DNA of 60,835 bases. Origin: Pedobacter kyungheensis. Its GTDB lineage: Bacteria; Bacteroidota; Bacteroidia; Sphingobacteriales; Sphingobacteriaceae. The notes under the pieces were generated by a model. That model was given only the letters and a program-made list of their open reading frames with translations, made no database searches and was not told the origin of the DNA. Within the stretch, counting starts at the first letter, position 1; the number at the start of each line of letters is the position of its first letter. Shown here in pieces: positions 17,283-27,900 of the stretch. The stretch is taken from assembly GCF_000812965.1 (NCBI RefSeq), contig NZ_JSYN01000033.1, positions 1-60,835 on the forward strand. The letters are read 5' to 3'. A program made the translations under genes and the position numbers.

Positions 17283-18224
17283 CTATATAAGCGTTACCTG
17301 AGTCAGATCAGCACCCAGCCCCTTCAAAGAAGCATGGGTAAGTTTATCCATCGATGCACCGCCAAAGTGGATGGTTTTAATGGCGCGATAATATTTATTG
17401 GTCAGTGCGAAGGTTGACCGGAAAGAACAATTAATTAATGTTGCTCCTTTGAAACTGGTTTCATTAAGCGCAGCATTGTGGAACAGCACATTTGCGAAAG
17501 TCTGCTCATCAAGACAGAGCCCGCGCAGATCAGAATAATCAAAATCTACTCCCTCAAAGCCGCAATTCTCAAATATTGTATCCCTAAGATCTGTTTTGCT
17601 GAATTTTACATTTGAGAATTTAGTGTTACTGAATTTTGCCTCAGCCAGACCTAAGGCATAAAACCTGGTATTGATTAAAATTGCACTGCTGAATTCTGCC
17701 CCCCGTAAATCTGTTGCAGACAAATTGCAATCAGTTAGGTTTGCTCGCAGAAATACAGCCTCGTGTGCATTGCTCCCCTTAAATGTACTGCCCGTAATGT
17801 CGGCATCAGTAAAATCTGATCCTGCCAGATTACTTCCACTAAAGATTAGCCCATGAGCATTAATACCTGAAAAGTCGGTTTTGGCAAGTTCTGCTCCACT
17901 AAAATTGGTTAAAAGCTGGGTTTGCCCAGCTCCCGGAATGTTTTCTTCCAAAGCTACCTTTTCCTCAATTGGTTTACTGTTTTCAGGAAAGGAAAAGCTC
18001 TCTGAAAAATAGTTCAGGTCTACACCCAAAATCTTGGCAAGCTGATTTAAAGTTATAACATCTGGAAGAGATTCACCACGCTCCCATTTTCCAACTGCCT
18101 GAGGGCTTACAAACACCTGTGCTGCAAGTCCGGCTTGCGAGATATTAACTTTCTTCCTTGCTGAGGCAATTTTACTGCCAATCATTTTTGTATCCATAGT
18201 ATTGTCTTTTATCTTTTTCGACAT
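17283..18224 (-). CDS. XRE-family helix-turn-helix protein with pentapeptide repeats
   Basis: The N-terminal third is a Cro/CI-type helix-turn-helix (about 13-70: IGSKIASARKKVNISQAGLA, SPQAVGKWERGESLPDVITL). From about 105 to 280 runs a pentapeptide-repeat right-handed beta-helix with A(D/N)LXX units (FSGAELAKTDFSG, FSGSNLAGSDFTDAD, LRGAEFSSA). Pentapeptide repeats can mimic DNA or act as scaffolds. The fusion of a DNA-binding domain to such a fold suggests a regulator or assembly platform. An internal ATG (residue 10) is an alternative start. It lies between the two barrel paralogues, 58 bp from the first; role unknown. Confidence 0.85.
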   Translation of the reverse strand: MSKKIKDNTMDTKMIGSKIASARKKVNISQAGLAAQVFVSPQAVGKWERGESLPDVITLNQLAKILGVDLNYFSESFSFPENSKPIEEKVALEENIPGAGQTQLLTNFSGAELAKTDFSGINAHGLIFSGSNLAGSDFTDADITGSTFKGSNAHEAVFLRANLTDCNLSATDLRGAEFSSAILINTRFYALGLAEAKFSNTKFSNVKFSKTDLRDTIFENCGFEGVDFDYSDLRGLCLDEQTFANVLFHNAALNETSFKGATLINCSFRSTFALTNKYYRAIKTIHFGGASMDKLTHASLKGLGADLTQVTLI

Positions 18225-18365
18225 GACAAAGTTAGCCGGACTAACAGCAATGCTCCTAATATCGAACCCCTACCAATCGTTGTAATTTAGCTACTTTTAG
18301 TTGCTATTTGACAATCGAAGGTTGTATTGAGTTTAACGGCGGCCAAACCGGCAGATTTTCCCGGC

Positions 18366-18395
18366 ACAAAAAAGGCCCGGAAAAACCAGGCCTTT
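18366..18395 (-). terminator. Intrinsic terminator of the second barrel gene
   Basis: On the minus strand, aaaggcctgg and ccgggccttt pair (one G-U) around a T5 loop and are followed by a run of T. On the plus strand the same position would be an A-C mismatch, so it acts for the minus-strand gene at 18416-21220. Confidence 0.85.
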
Positions 18396-18415
18396 AAATA
18401 GTTATTTGAAATGCT

Positions 18416-21220
18416 TTACATTCTCATGCGTCGGCCTTCGCCACCCTGGCCAGGCATTTGCATATCGCCACTCATGGTACGACCGCCAATACGGGTTAAT
18501 GAATAAGTAAACGAGAACATGTAATAACGTTTTAAAACGTTATAGTTTAAATCGGTAATTGAAGTCCCCGAAGTAGTTCTGGAAATACCTGTATTTTGGT
18601 TCAACGCATCATTTACAGAGAATTTAAAGGTAGCTCTGTTTTTAAAGAACTGACGGCTGATGAAAGGGTTAAGAATGGTGTATTCCTGATTGTATAAATC
18701 GCCGCCACCAAAATTCCTGAAATAATCAATATCCATAGCCAGCCTGATATTTGCCGGGAACACATAACTTACATTAAAGCTAGGGTTAATGGTATAATAC
18801 TGGGTATTTGCCGATTGCTGTGCCGAAAAGGTTGAGTTGGTATAGCTACCGGTAATACCACCGGTTAAATCAAACTTATCAACGTTGGTAACCAGTTTAT
18901 AGCCATTGGATATGGTATAGCTATTGGTAACGTTTTTAACCAGTTGGGTACTTGCATTAGGGGCAATAAAGTTTACATTTCTGCTGTACGAACCATTACC
19001 CGAAATATTTAAGGTAAGCTTACGCTCAGGCATTAAAGGTAAAGACCAGGTAGCATTGGCATTACCGGCATACACACCATTAACGTTAATATAACTCACC
19101 TGCTGAAGGCCACCAGCTATTGGAACTACTGTATTACCAATACTGTTAAAAGTTTGCGTAAGGTTTAAACCTGCAAAGAAGAAACGGCCGCTTTCGATAT
19201 TGAAATTATTGAAGTTAATTCTTAACTGGTTATTAAATGATGGTTTTAAGTCTGGATTACCTACATAACGGGTTTGCGAATTGGTATTATCTGGTATCGG
19301 TTGGATCTGATCAATACTTGGCTGAGTAGTAGAACCACGGTAATTGATAAATAATCGTTTACGGTTACTGAAATTATACCTGAACTGTGCAGACGGCGTA
19401 ATGTTAATGAAGTTCTGTGTACGTTTCAGGCCCGTAGTTAAATTGGTATTTACCCTGTTGGTTTGCTGCGCTGCTACGCCGATATTCCAGTTATATTTTT
19501 TCTCGGTTGTAGTAAAGCTAAAACCTACCGCATTGGTTAAAGTACGGTTGTTATAGATATTTGAATAAAAATTATCTACTAAATCGTATTGCAGGGTAAG
19601 TGGATTGTAATTGTACACGTCTCTTTGCGAATCGCTGTTTGAATAACCGTTCTGATAATTAAACTCTACGCTTAAGGTTTTATTCAATGGTTCGGTATAC
19701 ACCAACCTTGTGGTATTGTTGATAGCGTGGCTATTGGTGTTGTTTAACTGGTTGGTTGTTGTATCTCTTGTACCTGCACTTGTCGTAATATGATCTAAAC
19801 GGTAATTCTGATTGGTTCCGTCGTTATCGTTAATGCTGGTATTTACATTAAGCGAAAGGGTACGCCCTCTACGTTTAAAGCTTTTGCGCACCAATAAATT
19901 ATTGGTAACCGCAGGTGTAGCGGCTGTAGTAGCATTACGTTGTAAACCATTTGTAAGGCTCGTTATGAAATCTCGGGTATAATCTGTCGCGATATTACCC
20001 TCGGTTTCGGTATAGGTTACATTGGGTTGAATTTTGATAGACAATGAAGGATCGATCTTCGTATCCACCATAAAATTGAAACGGTGATTGGTCCGATCGG
20101 TCGTATTGCTAGAATTTTGGGTAACATTGGTTGTACCACTTCCTAAAAGATTTTGGATATGCGAATCCTGGATAATATCGGCAGTCGATTTATTGAAGAA
20201 ATAACTGGCCTGAAATTGCGTACCATCTTTGTAAGTATCGGCAAAGTTTAAACCTGCTGCATTGGTTGTGGTAATACCACCGCCGCCGCCAGCGTTACCT
20301 CCACCGCCGCCTCCAAAACCGCCACGGCCACCGCCTCCACCAAATCCATTTCCTAAACCACCGCCCTGGCCAAAGTTTTGTTTATTTACGTTGTTAAACT
20401 GACCAATAAAACTAATCTGACGGTCATCATCAAACTTGTTTACATTTAAACTGGCATCATAACGGTCGTTAGAACCGTAACCTACTGTACTGTTACCAAA
20501 ATAGCCATGTTTCATGCCGTTTTTAGTGGTAATGTTCAGAATCTTATTTCGGGTTCCATCGTCAATGCCGGTAAACTGTGCCTGCTCTGAAAGCTCGTCA
20601 ATTACCTGAATTTTATCAACCATGTCGGCTGGTAAGTTTTTCGTTGCCAACAAGGGATCATTACCAAAAAATTCTTTTCCATCAACTTTTACTTTGGTAA
20701 CGGTTTCGCCTTGCGCCTTAATACTTCCGTCTTTTGCTACTTCAACACCGGGTACCTTTTGCAATAAATCTTCAACTACAGCATTTTCTCGCACTTTGAT
20801 TGATTTGGCATCAAATTCTAAGGTATCCTTTTTTACCACAATCGGAATGGTAGCGGTAACATTAACGTCTTTCAAATCTACGCCATCATCGCTCATGGCA
20901 ATTTCGCCGGCGTTTACTGCCGCTTTAGCCACTTCTACGTCTTTGGTTGCCGTTTTTAAGCCTAAAAAGGCTGCATAAATCCGGTATTTGCCCGGAGCGA
21001 TGGCTTTAAAGCTAAATGATCCATCGGGATTGGTTTGGCCAGAGGCTACCACACTCGAATCTTTTAAACTCTTAATTGCTATGGAAGCAAAGTCGACAGG
21101 CTTTTTATCTTTTGCGTTAACTACTTTACCACTTATGGCGCCGGTATTTTGGGCCTGAGCAAGATATCCACAAAATAGGAGAACAATAAAAATTGCCCTC
21201 TGAACGTTCTTTTTCATCAA
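18416..21220 (-). CDS. SusC/TonB-type outer-membrane beta-barrel protein (paralogue 2)
   Basis: A 934-residue paralogue of the 14411-17182 product with the same order of parts: signal peptide, regulatory beta-sandwich (about 24-115), plug (VVEDLLQKVPGVEVAKDG, GNDPLLATKNLPADMVDKI) and barrel ending YYMFSFTYSLTRIGG. The tail is short and glycine/methionine/arginine rich. A loop at about 275-310 is nearly pure glycine with single arginine, phenylalanine and asparagine residues. The two proteins are clearly a duplication. It ends in its own terminator, so it is monocistronic. The substrate is unknown. Confidence 0.85.
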   Translation of the reverse strand: MMKKNVQRAIFIVLLFCGYLAQAQNTGAISGKVVNAKDKKPVDFASIAIKSLKDSSVVASGQTNPDGSFSFKAIAPGKYRIYAAFLGLKTATKDVEVAKAAVNAGEIAMSDDGVDLKDVNVTATIPIVVKKDTLEFDAKSIKVRENAVVEDLLQKVPGVEVAKDGSIKAQGETVTKVKVDGKEFFGNDPLLATKNLPADMVDKIQVIDELSEQAQFTGIDDGTRNKILNITTKNGMKHGYFGNSTVGYGSNDRYDASLNVNKFDDDRQISFIGQFNNVNKQNFGQGGGLGNGFGGGGGRGGFGGGGGGNAGGGGGITTTNAAGLNFADTYKDGTQFQASYFFNKSTADIIQDSHIQNLLGSGTTNVTQNSSNTTDRTNHRFNFMVDTKIDPSLSIKIQPNVTYTETEGNIATDYTRDFITSLTNGLQRNATTAATPAVTNNLLVRKSFKRRGRTLSLNVNTSINDNDGTNQNYRLDHITTSAGTRDTTTNQLNNTNSHAINNTTRLVYTEPLNKTLSVEFNYQNGYSNSDSQRDVYNYNPLTLQYDLVDNFYSNIYNNRTLTNAVGFSFTTTEKKYNWNIGVAAQQTNRVNTNLTTGLKRTQNFINITPSAQFRYNFSNRKRLFINYRGSTTQPSIDQIQPIPDNTNSQTRYVGNPDLKPSFNNQLRINFNNFNIESGRFFFAGLNLTQTFNSIGNTVVPIAGGLQQVSYINVNGVYAGNANATWSLPLMPERKLTLNISGNGSYSRNVNFIAPNASTQLVKNVTNSYTISNGYKLVTNVDKFDLTGGITGSYTNSTFSAQQSANTQYYTINPSFNVSYVFPANIRLAMDIDYFRNFGGGDLYNQEYTILNPFISRQFFKNRATFKFSVNDALNQNTGISRTTSGTSITDLNYNVLKRYYMFSFTYSLTRIGGRTMSGDMQMPGQGGEGRRMRM

Positions 21221-21477
21221 AAAAATTTAGGTCTTAAATACAAAACTAAGCTATCAGACTAGGCAAAAGCTTAAAGGTTTGTTAAGATGTGTTAAAAGCT
21301 TGGTAACATTTTAAATACAGCCGATCGACTGTACATCAAATCTAAAAAAGGAGTATCGATTTGACAGGTTACTTTTGAGGGGAAGGATAACTTTTATAGT
21401 ATACTTTAGGGCAGTTACAATTCTTTTTAAAAATGCTGCACCCGCTTAAACCGATGGTTAAAATAATGCAGATAATA

Positions 21478-21879
21478 CTAACTTTCGTGTTTTTCATTGA
21501 AGTTTAATTTATGGAGCAGTACATAACTGAAAACGGCCATTAACGAACCTAACATATCACAGGCAAAATCCCACCATTCGGCAGAGCGGTAGGTAAAAAC
21601 TTTCCACTGTAATATTTCAATAGCGCCGCCAATAAGGGCATTAATCAGGAGAATTTTAAAAATCGTTAATGTTCTGAAAGCGAAAGTATGCTGGTACCTT
21701 ATTTTACCATAAAAGAGCAGCACCGATAAAACAAAGAAAAAACCCAGGTGGGTCATTTTATCAAAGCCTTCGAAGAAAAACCCCGAACCTAAGGAGTCAG
21801 GCATCCTCATATTACAAAGCACTAAAATAACAATAGTCCAGATAATGGCCCATATTTGTCGTTTTAGTGCTTTGTACAA
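21478..21879 (-). CDS. VanZ-like family membrane protein
   Basis: A 133-residue membrane protein with about four helices and the VanZ-like signature: MRMPDSLGSG, GFDKMTHLGFFFVLSVLL, then GGAIEILQ and AEWWDFACDMLGSLMAV. VanZ relatives are linked to low-level teicoplanin resistance and, in other families, to envelope lipid handling; here the role is open. It starts 11 bp after gcvH and is probably co-transcribed with it. Confidence 0.85.
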   Translation of the reverse strand: MYKALKRQIWAIIWTIVILVLCNMRMPDSLGSGFFFEGFDKMTHLGFFFVLSVLLFYGKIRYQHTFAFRTLTIFKILLINALIGGAIEILQWKVFTYRSAEWWDFACDMLGSLMAVFSYVLLHKLNFNEKHES

Positions 21880-21890
21880 AAAATGACGAA

Positions 21891-22271
21891 TTAAGCGCCT
21901 ACTAATTCCTGGTAAGCAGCAGCAGTAAGCAAGCCTTCTACTTCTGAAGCATCTGCTAAAGATACTTTTACCATCCAGCCATCACCATAAGGATCAGAGT
22001 TAACCAATTCCGGATTATCATTTAATTCGGCATTAACTTCTAATACAGTTCCGGTAACAGGCATATATAAATCAGAAACAGTTTTAACAGCTTCAACGGT
22101 ACCGAAAACTTCTTCTTTAGCTACTTCGCTACCTACAGTGTTGATATCAACATAAACGATATCGCCCAACTCGCGTTGTGCAAAATCAGTTACGCCAATA
22201 TAAGCTTCGTTACCTTCAACTCTAACCCACTCGTGGTCTTTAGTGTACTTTAATTCTGATGGAAAATTCAT
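21891..22271 (-). CDS. gcvH: Glycine cleavage system H protein
   Basis: A lipoyl carrier protein that shuttles the aminomethyl group between the P, T and L proteins of glycine cleavage. The 126-residue form starting MNFPSELKYTKDHEWVRVEG is standard. The lipoyl-lysine motif is FGTVEAVKTVSDLYMPVTG. A TTG start 96 bp upstream would add non-family residues, so the ATG is chosen. The other gcv genes are not in this window. Confidence 0.95.
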   Translation of the reverse strand: MNFPSELKYTKDHEWVRVEGNEAYIGVTDFAQRELGDIVYVDINTVGSEVAKEEVFGTVEAVKTVSDLYMPVTGTVLEVNAELNDNPELVNSDPYGDGWMVKVSLADASEVEGLLTAAAYQELVGA

Positions 22272-22512
22272 TATTTTATAATTAATAAATATAAGTTTCT
22301 TAACACAAAACATCGTCTGATTTATACACAGATAACAATCAAATTTTGTTTGCCACCAAAAATACACATTACTTTTCCCAATTACAATGAACTTTTCTAA
22401 AGATTGTTTACGATCTTTTCAAAAACCAGGAAAGATTTCAAATTGAACTACCCGCTAAATAAATAAGATTTAGTTGTATTTAAAGATACGCTACACATCT
22501 GATGATGTAAAT

Positions 22513-24678
22513 TTATTTTTTATTTTCAAAGGGATGCAGATTTATGGCGTAGCTACCCGATTGCTGCACAAAATCTCCCATTATTTTTAATGATTCATCT
22601 TCAATGTAATCGACAGTATCTTGTCTGGTAATTTTATCCTGGTTTTTAACAGCAGGTAAACCTCTTAAAGCCCTTAACTCGTTCAACCTGGCCAGTGATT
22701 TAGCTTCCTGAGCATCGCGCTCAACTTTCAGTTTGGCTTCGTTTAAAGTTACTGAAATTTCTGTTTCGCGTTTTTTAGAGTCGGCAATATCCTGTCTTAA
22801 GTATTTAAAATCTAAAGAGTTTGTTATTCGCTCTTCGCTGTTTTTAATCAACTGTGCTTTCACGGCGGTTAAGTCGGCAATCGGTTTAAAGTTAGCACCT
22901 GGAATAACATCCCATGGTAAAGCCGACGGCTCAGTATCTTCTCCTATTTTATTTATTGGATATACCGAAGGAAAAACCACATCCGGAATTACACCTTTGA
23001 GTTGCGTATTCCCACCCGTAATACGATAAAATCTGGCCATAGTTAAATTAATCTGCCCCAGGTTAATATCTGATGGATTGGTACTTCCTGAAGAAGCTCC
23101 AGCGGTTTTATCTTGCGAGATTAATCCAACAATTCTTTGCAACATACCAGGATTAATCAGTTTGTTTAAATCGATTGCAGATTGTACAGTACCTTTACCA
23201 TAAGTTTGGCTACCTATAATAATGCCACGGCCATAGTCCTGAATCGCGGCTGCAAAAATCTCTGAAGCTGATGCACTTAAGCGGTCTACCATTACCCCGA
23301 ATGGCCCATCCCAGACTACACCGCCATTTTCATCTTCATCTGCTTCAATCTTACCACGCAAATCTTTTACCTGAACTACGGGCCCTTTAATAAACAGGCC
23401 TGACAAGGAAATAGCTTCAGTCAGTGAGCCGCCACCATTTCCACGTAAATCCATCAAAATAGCATTCACTTTGTCGATGTTTTTTAACGAATCAATCAGT
23501 TTCCGAACATCGCGCGTAGTACTTTTGTAGTTTTTATCGCCAGCAGTCGCAGCTTTAAAATCAGCATAAAATGCTGGTATTGAAATGATACCGATTTTAT
23601 ATGCCTTGCCGTTGGTTGTAATCGTTTTTATCTTTTTCTTGGCTGATTGATCTTCAAGAATTATTTTCTCCCTCACAACCTCAATAATTACTGGTTTAGA
23701 TGACATTTCTTTGCCTACAGGGATTACCTTTAAGCGTACTTTGGTACCTTTTGGACCTTTAATTTTGGTTACCGTAACATCTAACCTCCAACCCATGATG
23801 TTAACAAACTCGCCGTCGCCCTGCGCAACTGCAATAATCCTATCGCCAGCACTTAACTGTTTGCCTTTGTAAGCCGGTCCGCCAGGAATAATTTCAGAAA
23901 CCTTAACCACTTCGTTTTCCAACTGTAAACGGGCACCAATACCTTCAAAAGATCGCGCCATTTCTTCGTTAAACTCGGCTGCCCTGGTTGGTATAAAATA
24001 ATTGGTATGCGGATCCATGGATTCAGTAAAAGCGTTCATTAGTATCTGAAAAACATCCTCGTTGTTGGTTTTAGAAGCTTGCGATTGCAGGTCGTGATAA
24101 CGTTTGGTTAAAGTTTCAATGTTTTTAGCCTCGGTTGTTCCTGCCAGGTTTAAGTTAACCAGTTCGTATTTTACCCGTTTTGTCCAGATATCGTTTAAGG
24201 CTGCAGAAGAAGTAGCCCATGGCATTTTTTCGCGATCGAAAACATAGCTATCAGCCTGGTTAAAATCGAATTTAGTTTTAATCTGTGCTAAAGAATAAGT
24301 AAAATATTCGTTTAATCTTTTCGCATAAACATTGTAGATGTAAAATGGCCCGCTTAAATCGCCGTTTTTAAAATCATCATCAAGGATATACCTGTATTTT
24401 TCAAACGCCTTAATATCACCTGACAAGAAGTAGTTTTTTCCGGGGTCAAGAGATTTGATGTATTTATCCAGGATAAGCGAGGAGATAGAATCGTTGATCG
24501 GTATTTGTTTGTAATGGTAACTTTCTATTAAATTTACCACCTCCCTGATAACAAGTTGTTGCTGCGGATCTGGTTTTACATTCGTAAGACCATCAACAAT
24601 TGGCTGAGTTTTAGGGGCTGCATGGCAAGCCAGTATTGATGTGGTAAAAATTACCAGAAAAAATCCTTTTATCGTCAT
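22513..24678 (-). CDS. C-terminal processing (tail-specific) periplasmic protease, S41 family
   Basis: Prc/Tsp-type protease of the periplasm, cutting C-terminal tails of cell-envelope proteins. The 721 residues have an N-terminal export signal with a cysteine in SILACHAA (possible lipoprotein), an N-terminal helical domain, a PDZ domain (about 245-330) and the S41 catalytic region. This contains ILMDLRGNGGGSLTEAI, the catalytic serine in LSASASEIFAAAI, and the lysine in GSQTYGKGTVQS. A DUF3340-like C-terminal helical part follows. Its neighbours are unrelated. Confidence 0.93.
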   Translation of the reverse strand: MTIKGFFLVIFTTSILACHAAPKTQPIVDGLTNVKPDPQQQLVIREVVNLIESYHYKQIPINDSISSLILDKYIKSLDPGKNYFLSGDIKAFEKYRYILDDDFKNGDLSGPFYIYNVYAKRLNEYFTYSLAQIKTKFDFNQADSYVFDREKMPWATSSAALNDIWTKRVKYELVNLNLAGTTEAKNIETLTKRYHDLQSQASKTNNEDVFQILMNAFTESMDPHTNYFIPTRAAEFNEEMARSFEGIGARLQLENEVVKVSEIIPGGPAYKGKQLSAGDRIIAVAQGDGEFVNIMGWRLDVTVTKIKGPKGTKVRLKVIPVGKEMSSKPVIIEVVREKIILEDQSAKKKIKTITTNGKAYKIGIISIPAFYADFKAATAGDKNYKSTTRDVRKLIDSLKNIDKVNAILMDLRGNGGGSLTEAISLSGLFIKGPVVQVKDLRGKIEADEDENGGVVWDGPFGVMVDRLSASASEIFAAAIQDYGRGIIIGSQTYGKGTVQSAIDLNKLINPGMLQRIVGLISQDKTAGASSGSTNPSDINLGQINLTMARFYRITGGNTQLKGVIPDVVFPSVYPINKIGEDTEPSALPWDVIPGANFKPIADLTAVKAQLIKNSEERITNSLDFKYLRQDIADSKKRETEISVTLNEAKLKVERDAQEAKSLARLNELRALRGLPAVKNQDKITRQDTVDYIEDESLKIMGDFVQQSGSYAINLHPFENKK

Positions 24679-24711
24679 AATATATAATTATTTTATTTCC
24701 AGAAACAAAAA

Positions 24712-24738
24712 TTCAGCTATTGCAATGCAATAGCTGAA
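24712..24738 (-). terminator. Terminator after sprA (perfect 13-bp inverted repeat)
   Basis: ttcagctattgca and tgcaatagctgaa (24712-24724 and 24726-24738) pair exactly around one base. On the minus strand the stem is followed by five T residues. It ends the maeB-ruvA-sprA transcript before the protease gene. Confidence 0.75.
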
Positions 24739-24901
24739 CTTAATTACACTTCCAGAAATCTAAAGCTATGAAAAATCTAAGCTTTCATAAATAGCATACA
24801 GACGAATAGGCATCATTACTCTATGGATGCCATACATTACTCGATGAATACAAAACCGATTAACCATTACGCTACAGAAATACATGTTATATGAAAAAAC
24901 A

Positions 24902-27900
24902 TTAATTCAATGTAAACCTTAAACTAAAACCAAAATTACTGAACGAAGTATTGAAAGTTTGCGAAGTATAAGGTTTGGTAATGTTTGAATCGTAAAACAA
25001 CTTAATATTAAACTTCTGGTTTAACACATAATCTACACTTGGTCTAAGCGTAATATTTTTTGCTCCGGATGAAACTTCAGCTTCGGTAATATCGGCACGG
25101 TAAATAACCGTTTTATTATCGCGAATAGATACATCGAGTTTAAAATCCATGTTGTTATCCATTTTTAAACTTTTAAACCAGCCAAACGGGAAACGGAATT
25201 TATTGGTCCGGTAACCCAGGCCTAAAACCATATTATTTTCTGATAGCTGGGCCAACTGGCTGTTCGATAAACTTAAGCCTAACAAACGTGAGCGGTTTAA
25301 CTCAAAAGAAGCTGTCAGGTTATTTTTAAACCTGGTATCAACCCCAACCAGTGGTGCAAAATATTCGGAGATGGTTACCTGTGCAAACTGATATTGTGGC
25401 AAAAAGTTATTGTTTACATCCCTGCTGCTCACGGCACCATTGGTTTCCTGATAACGCAATAATGAGTTATAGCCATTAATGTTGTAAGCAGAGCGGTATC
25501 CATGTCTGATATCAACCGACGAAAATTTATCGGCAATAAAAGGAATGCGCGTTAAACCGCTGTAGGTTAAGTTCCAGTTTGGAAGCGGAATTTTAGGGAA
25601 AGAATTCATTTTAACCTTACCGGCATCTTTACCCGCGTAAGCGGCCATAAAAGCCGAGATAATTACATCCTGACTCTCTTTGCTATAGCCATCGGCAAAG
25701 CCTCCGCTATTACCAGAAGAATTTGGATTTTGTGCACCCAATCTTCTCGAAATCACACTGCGGTTATTCATAAACTGCTGGAACAGGCCAGAAACCTGGG
25801 TGGCATTATTTTCTTTAAATGCAGTACCCAAAGCAATGTAAGAAATGCTGTAATCGCCGGTAGTAATGGCGCTCAGATTTTCGAACGATGATACGCTGGC
25901 AACATACCTGAAATTGGTCGAGAAATTTCTCGTTTGTGCCTTGTTTGCTTTCAAGGTAATCCGTAAATCTTTAAATGGCTCTACCTGACCGGTTAACTGT
26001 AAATCTTCGCGAAGCGTATTCACATATAACTGGGTTTGTAAAGTATCGGTAGTTAACCAACCATTATTCAGGGCCATTTCGCGTATATCGCGCTGACTAC
26101 CAAAAGCAAAGCCTAAACCAGGTGCTCCTGTGGCATTATCGATACCAAAATATCTGGTGGTTGGCAGATAACCGGGCAAGAAAATACCCTTGGTTTGCAC
26201 AAAGCTGGCATTTACATTTTTTACACTGGTTAAAAGGTTGATGAAAAAATTCTTCGCCTTATTTCCATTATCATCGTTACCGGCATTACGGATAAAGCCA
26301 AATTTATTGTATAGCGTGGTTAAGTTTAATGTGGGGTTAACCTGTATGGTACGGCTGTTTTGTACAGTATTACCTAAATTGATATTTGGATCGCGCAGGG
26401 TTGCCAAAGGCTCCGTTTGCCAGTTAAAATTGGTTCCGTAACGGGTTTTAACGGTAATCCAGTTTAAGCCCGGAATCTTATCAATCGGCAGGTTATAAGT
26501 AACGTTTAAATTGTGATTATAATCGGTTGTACGGCCTAAACGTTTTAAGTTTTCCCAAACGGTATCGCGTTTTAAACCTTCAATTCTACCGTCTGGTTCA
26601 TCAATAATTGAGTAGTTGGTGGCATTAAAATCTAACTGTAATGAACGGGTAAGGTTCCAGGCAATACCATAAACCCTGCTCATGGTAAAGTTTTTATTAA
26701 AAGTGGTTCCGTAGCCGGTCTGGTAAACACCCAAAGTATTGTTCGGATCGTTATTTCTCAGAGTGTTTTCAGCATATAAGCGGTCTACGTCAATCCTGAA
26801 GTTAATGGCACTTGGGAAAATACTGAAATTAAAATCTTTCAATAATGCCAACATATTCGATTTTATAATCTTTTCGAATGGCGCTATGGTTTTGGCCTCT
26901 CTTGAATAACTGTATTGCAATGATGCCCTGTAAGTATTCTGAATACTGCTCTGGTTAATAAAATCGCGATGATTATATTGGGTATAAGCATAACTTGCAG
27001 AGAAGTTTTCGATATCCCATAACCTTACAGGCTTGCTGTTATTGATACGCTCTTTTCGAACATTGGTAAAGTTAATCCCCCTTCTGATGGTATAATCCTG
27101 AGCAAAATTTAAAATCGAATCTTTTTGCTCTTTAGTCGACCGGTCTAAAGCATTTTTAAGTTCAATATCTGGCGTTCTTGGGTTATACTGCGGTGTTGAT
27201 ACCTGTTTAGAATAACTTACAAACATGGGGATTTTAACACCCGATTTTTGTGGCAGGAATTTTCCGAGTTCCATCGCCGAAGATACATCAAGCAATACAT
27301 TATCGGCACGGTTACGCTCGCTTACTTTCGAATCAATTGAACCAAAACCAATAGTAGATTTGCTACCCGAAATATTTACGTCAGCAAAATCGGCCAGTTT
27401 CAGGTTTAACCTTCCGGTAGCTGCCCATCCACCTTTTTCATCAAATTCGGTTAACCGTAGTTCATTAAACCAAACCAGGGCATTTTTATCCTGTCCGTCG
27501 TCATTACCTACATCGTTAGCCAAACGCAAAGGATTTTTAATACCTACCATGTAAACGCGAACTTTACTCATGTCGGGCTGTCCTTTTACCACAATGGTTC
27601 TGGCACCATCGGTATAAGTAAATGGTACGTTTATTGGCCATGGTTGGCCGTTAGCTTGTTTAGCCACATTACGGGCAAGTTTTGCATTTTGGAAAAGTGT
27701 TAAATCGATATCCATCCTATTGGCTTCAGGCCAAATGGCATCCGGATCGCTGGTGCCTGGCGTGGTTACCTTTAAAGGCATAACATATTCATAATAGTTA
27801 TCCTGATTATCGGTTCCGATCCTTAAAAAGGCAGCCACATCACCATCATTTAACAACTGATTGTTAACAGCCTCGGCATGCACAAACATTTCTAAGTGTT

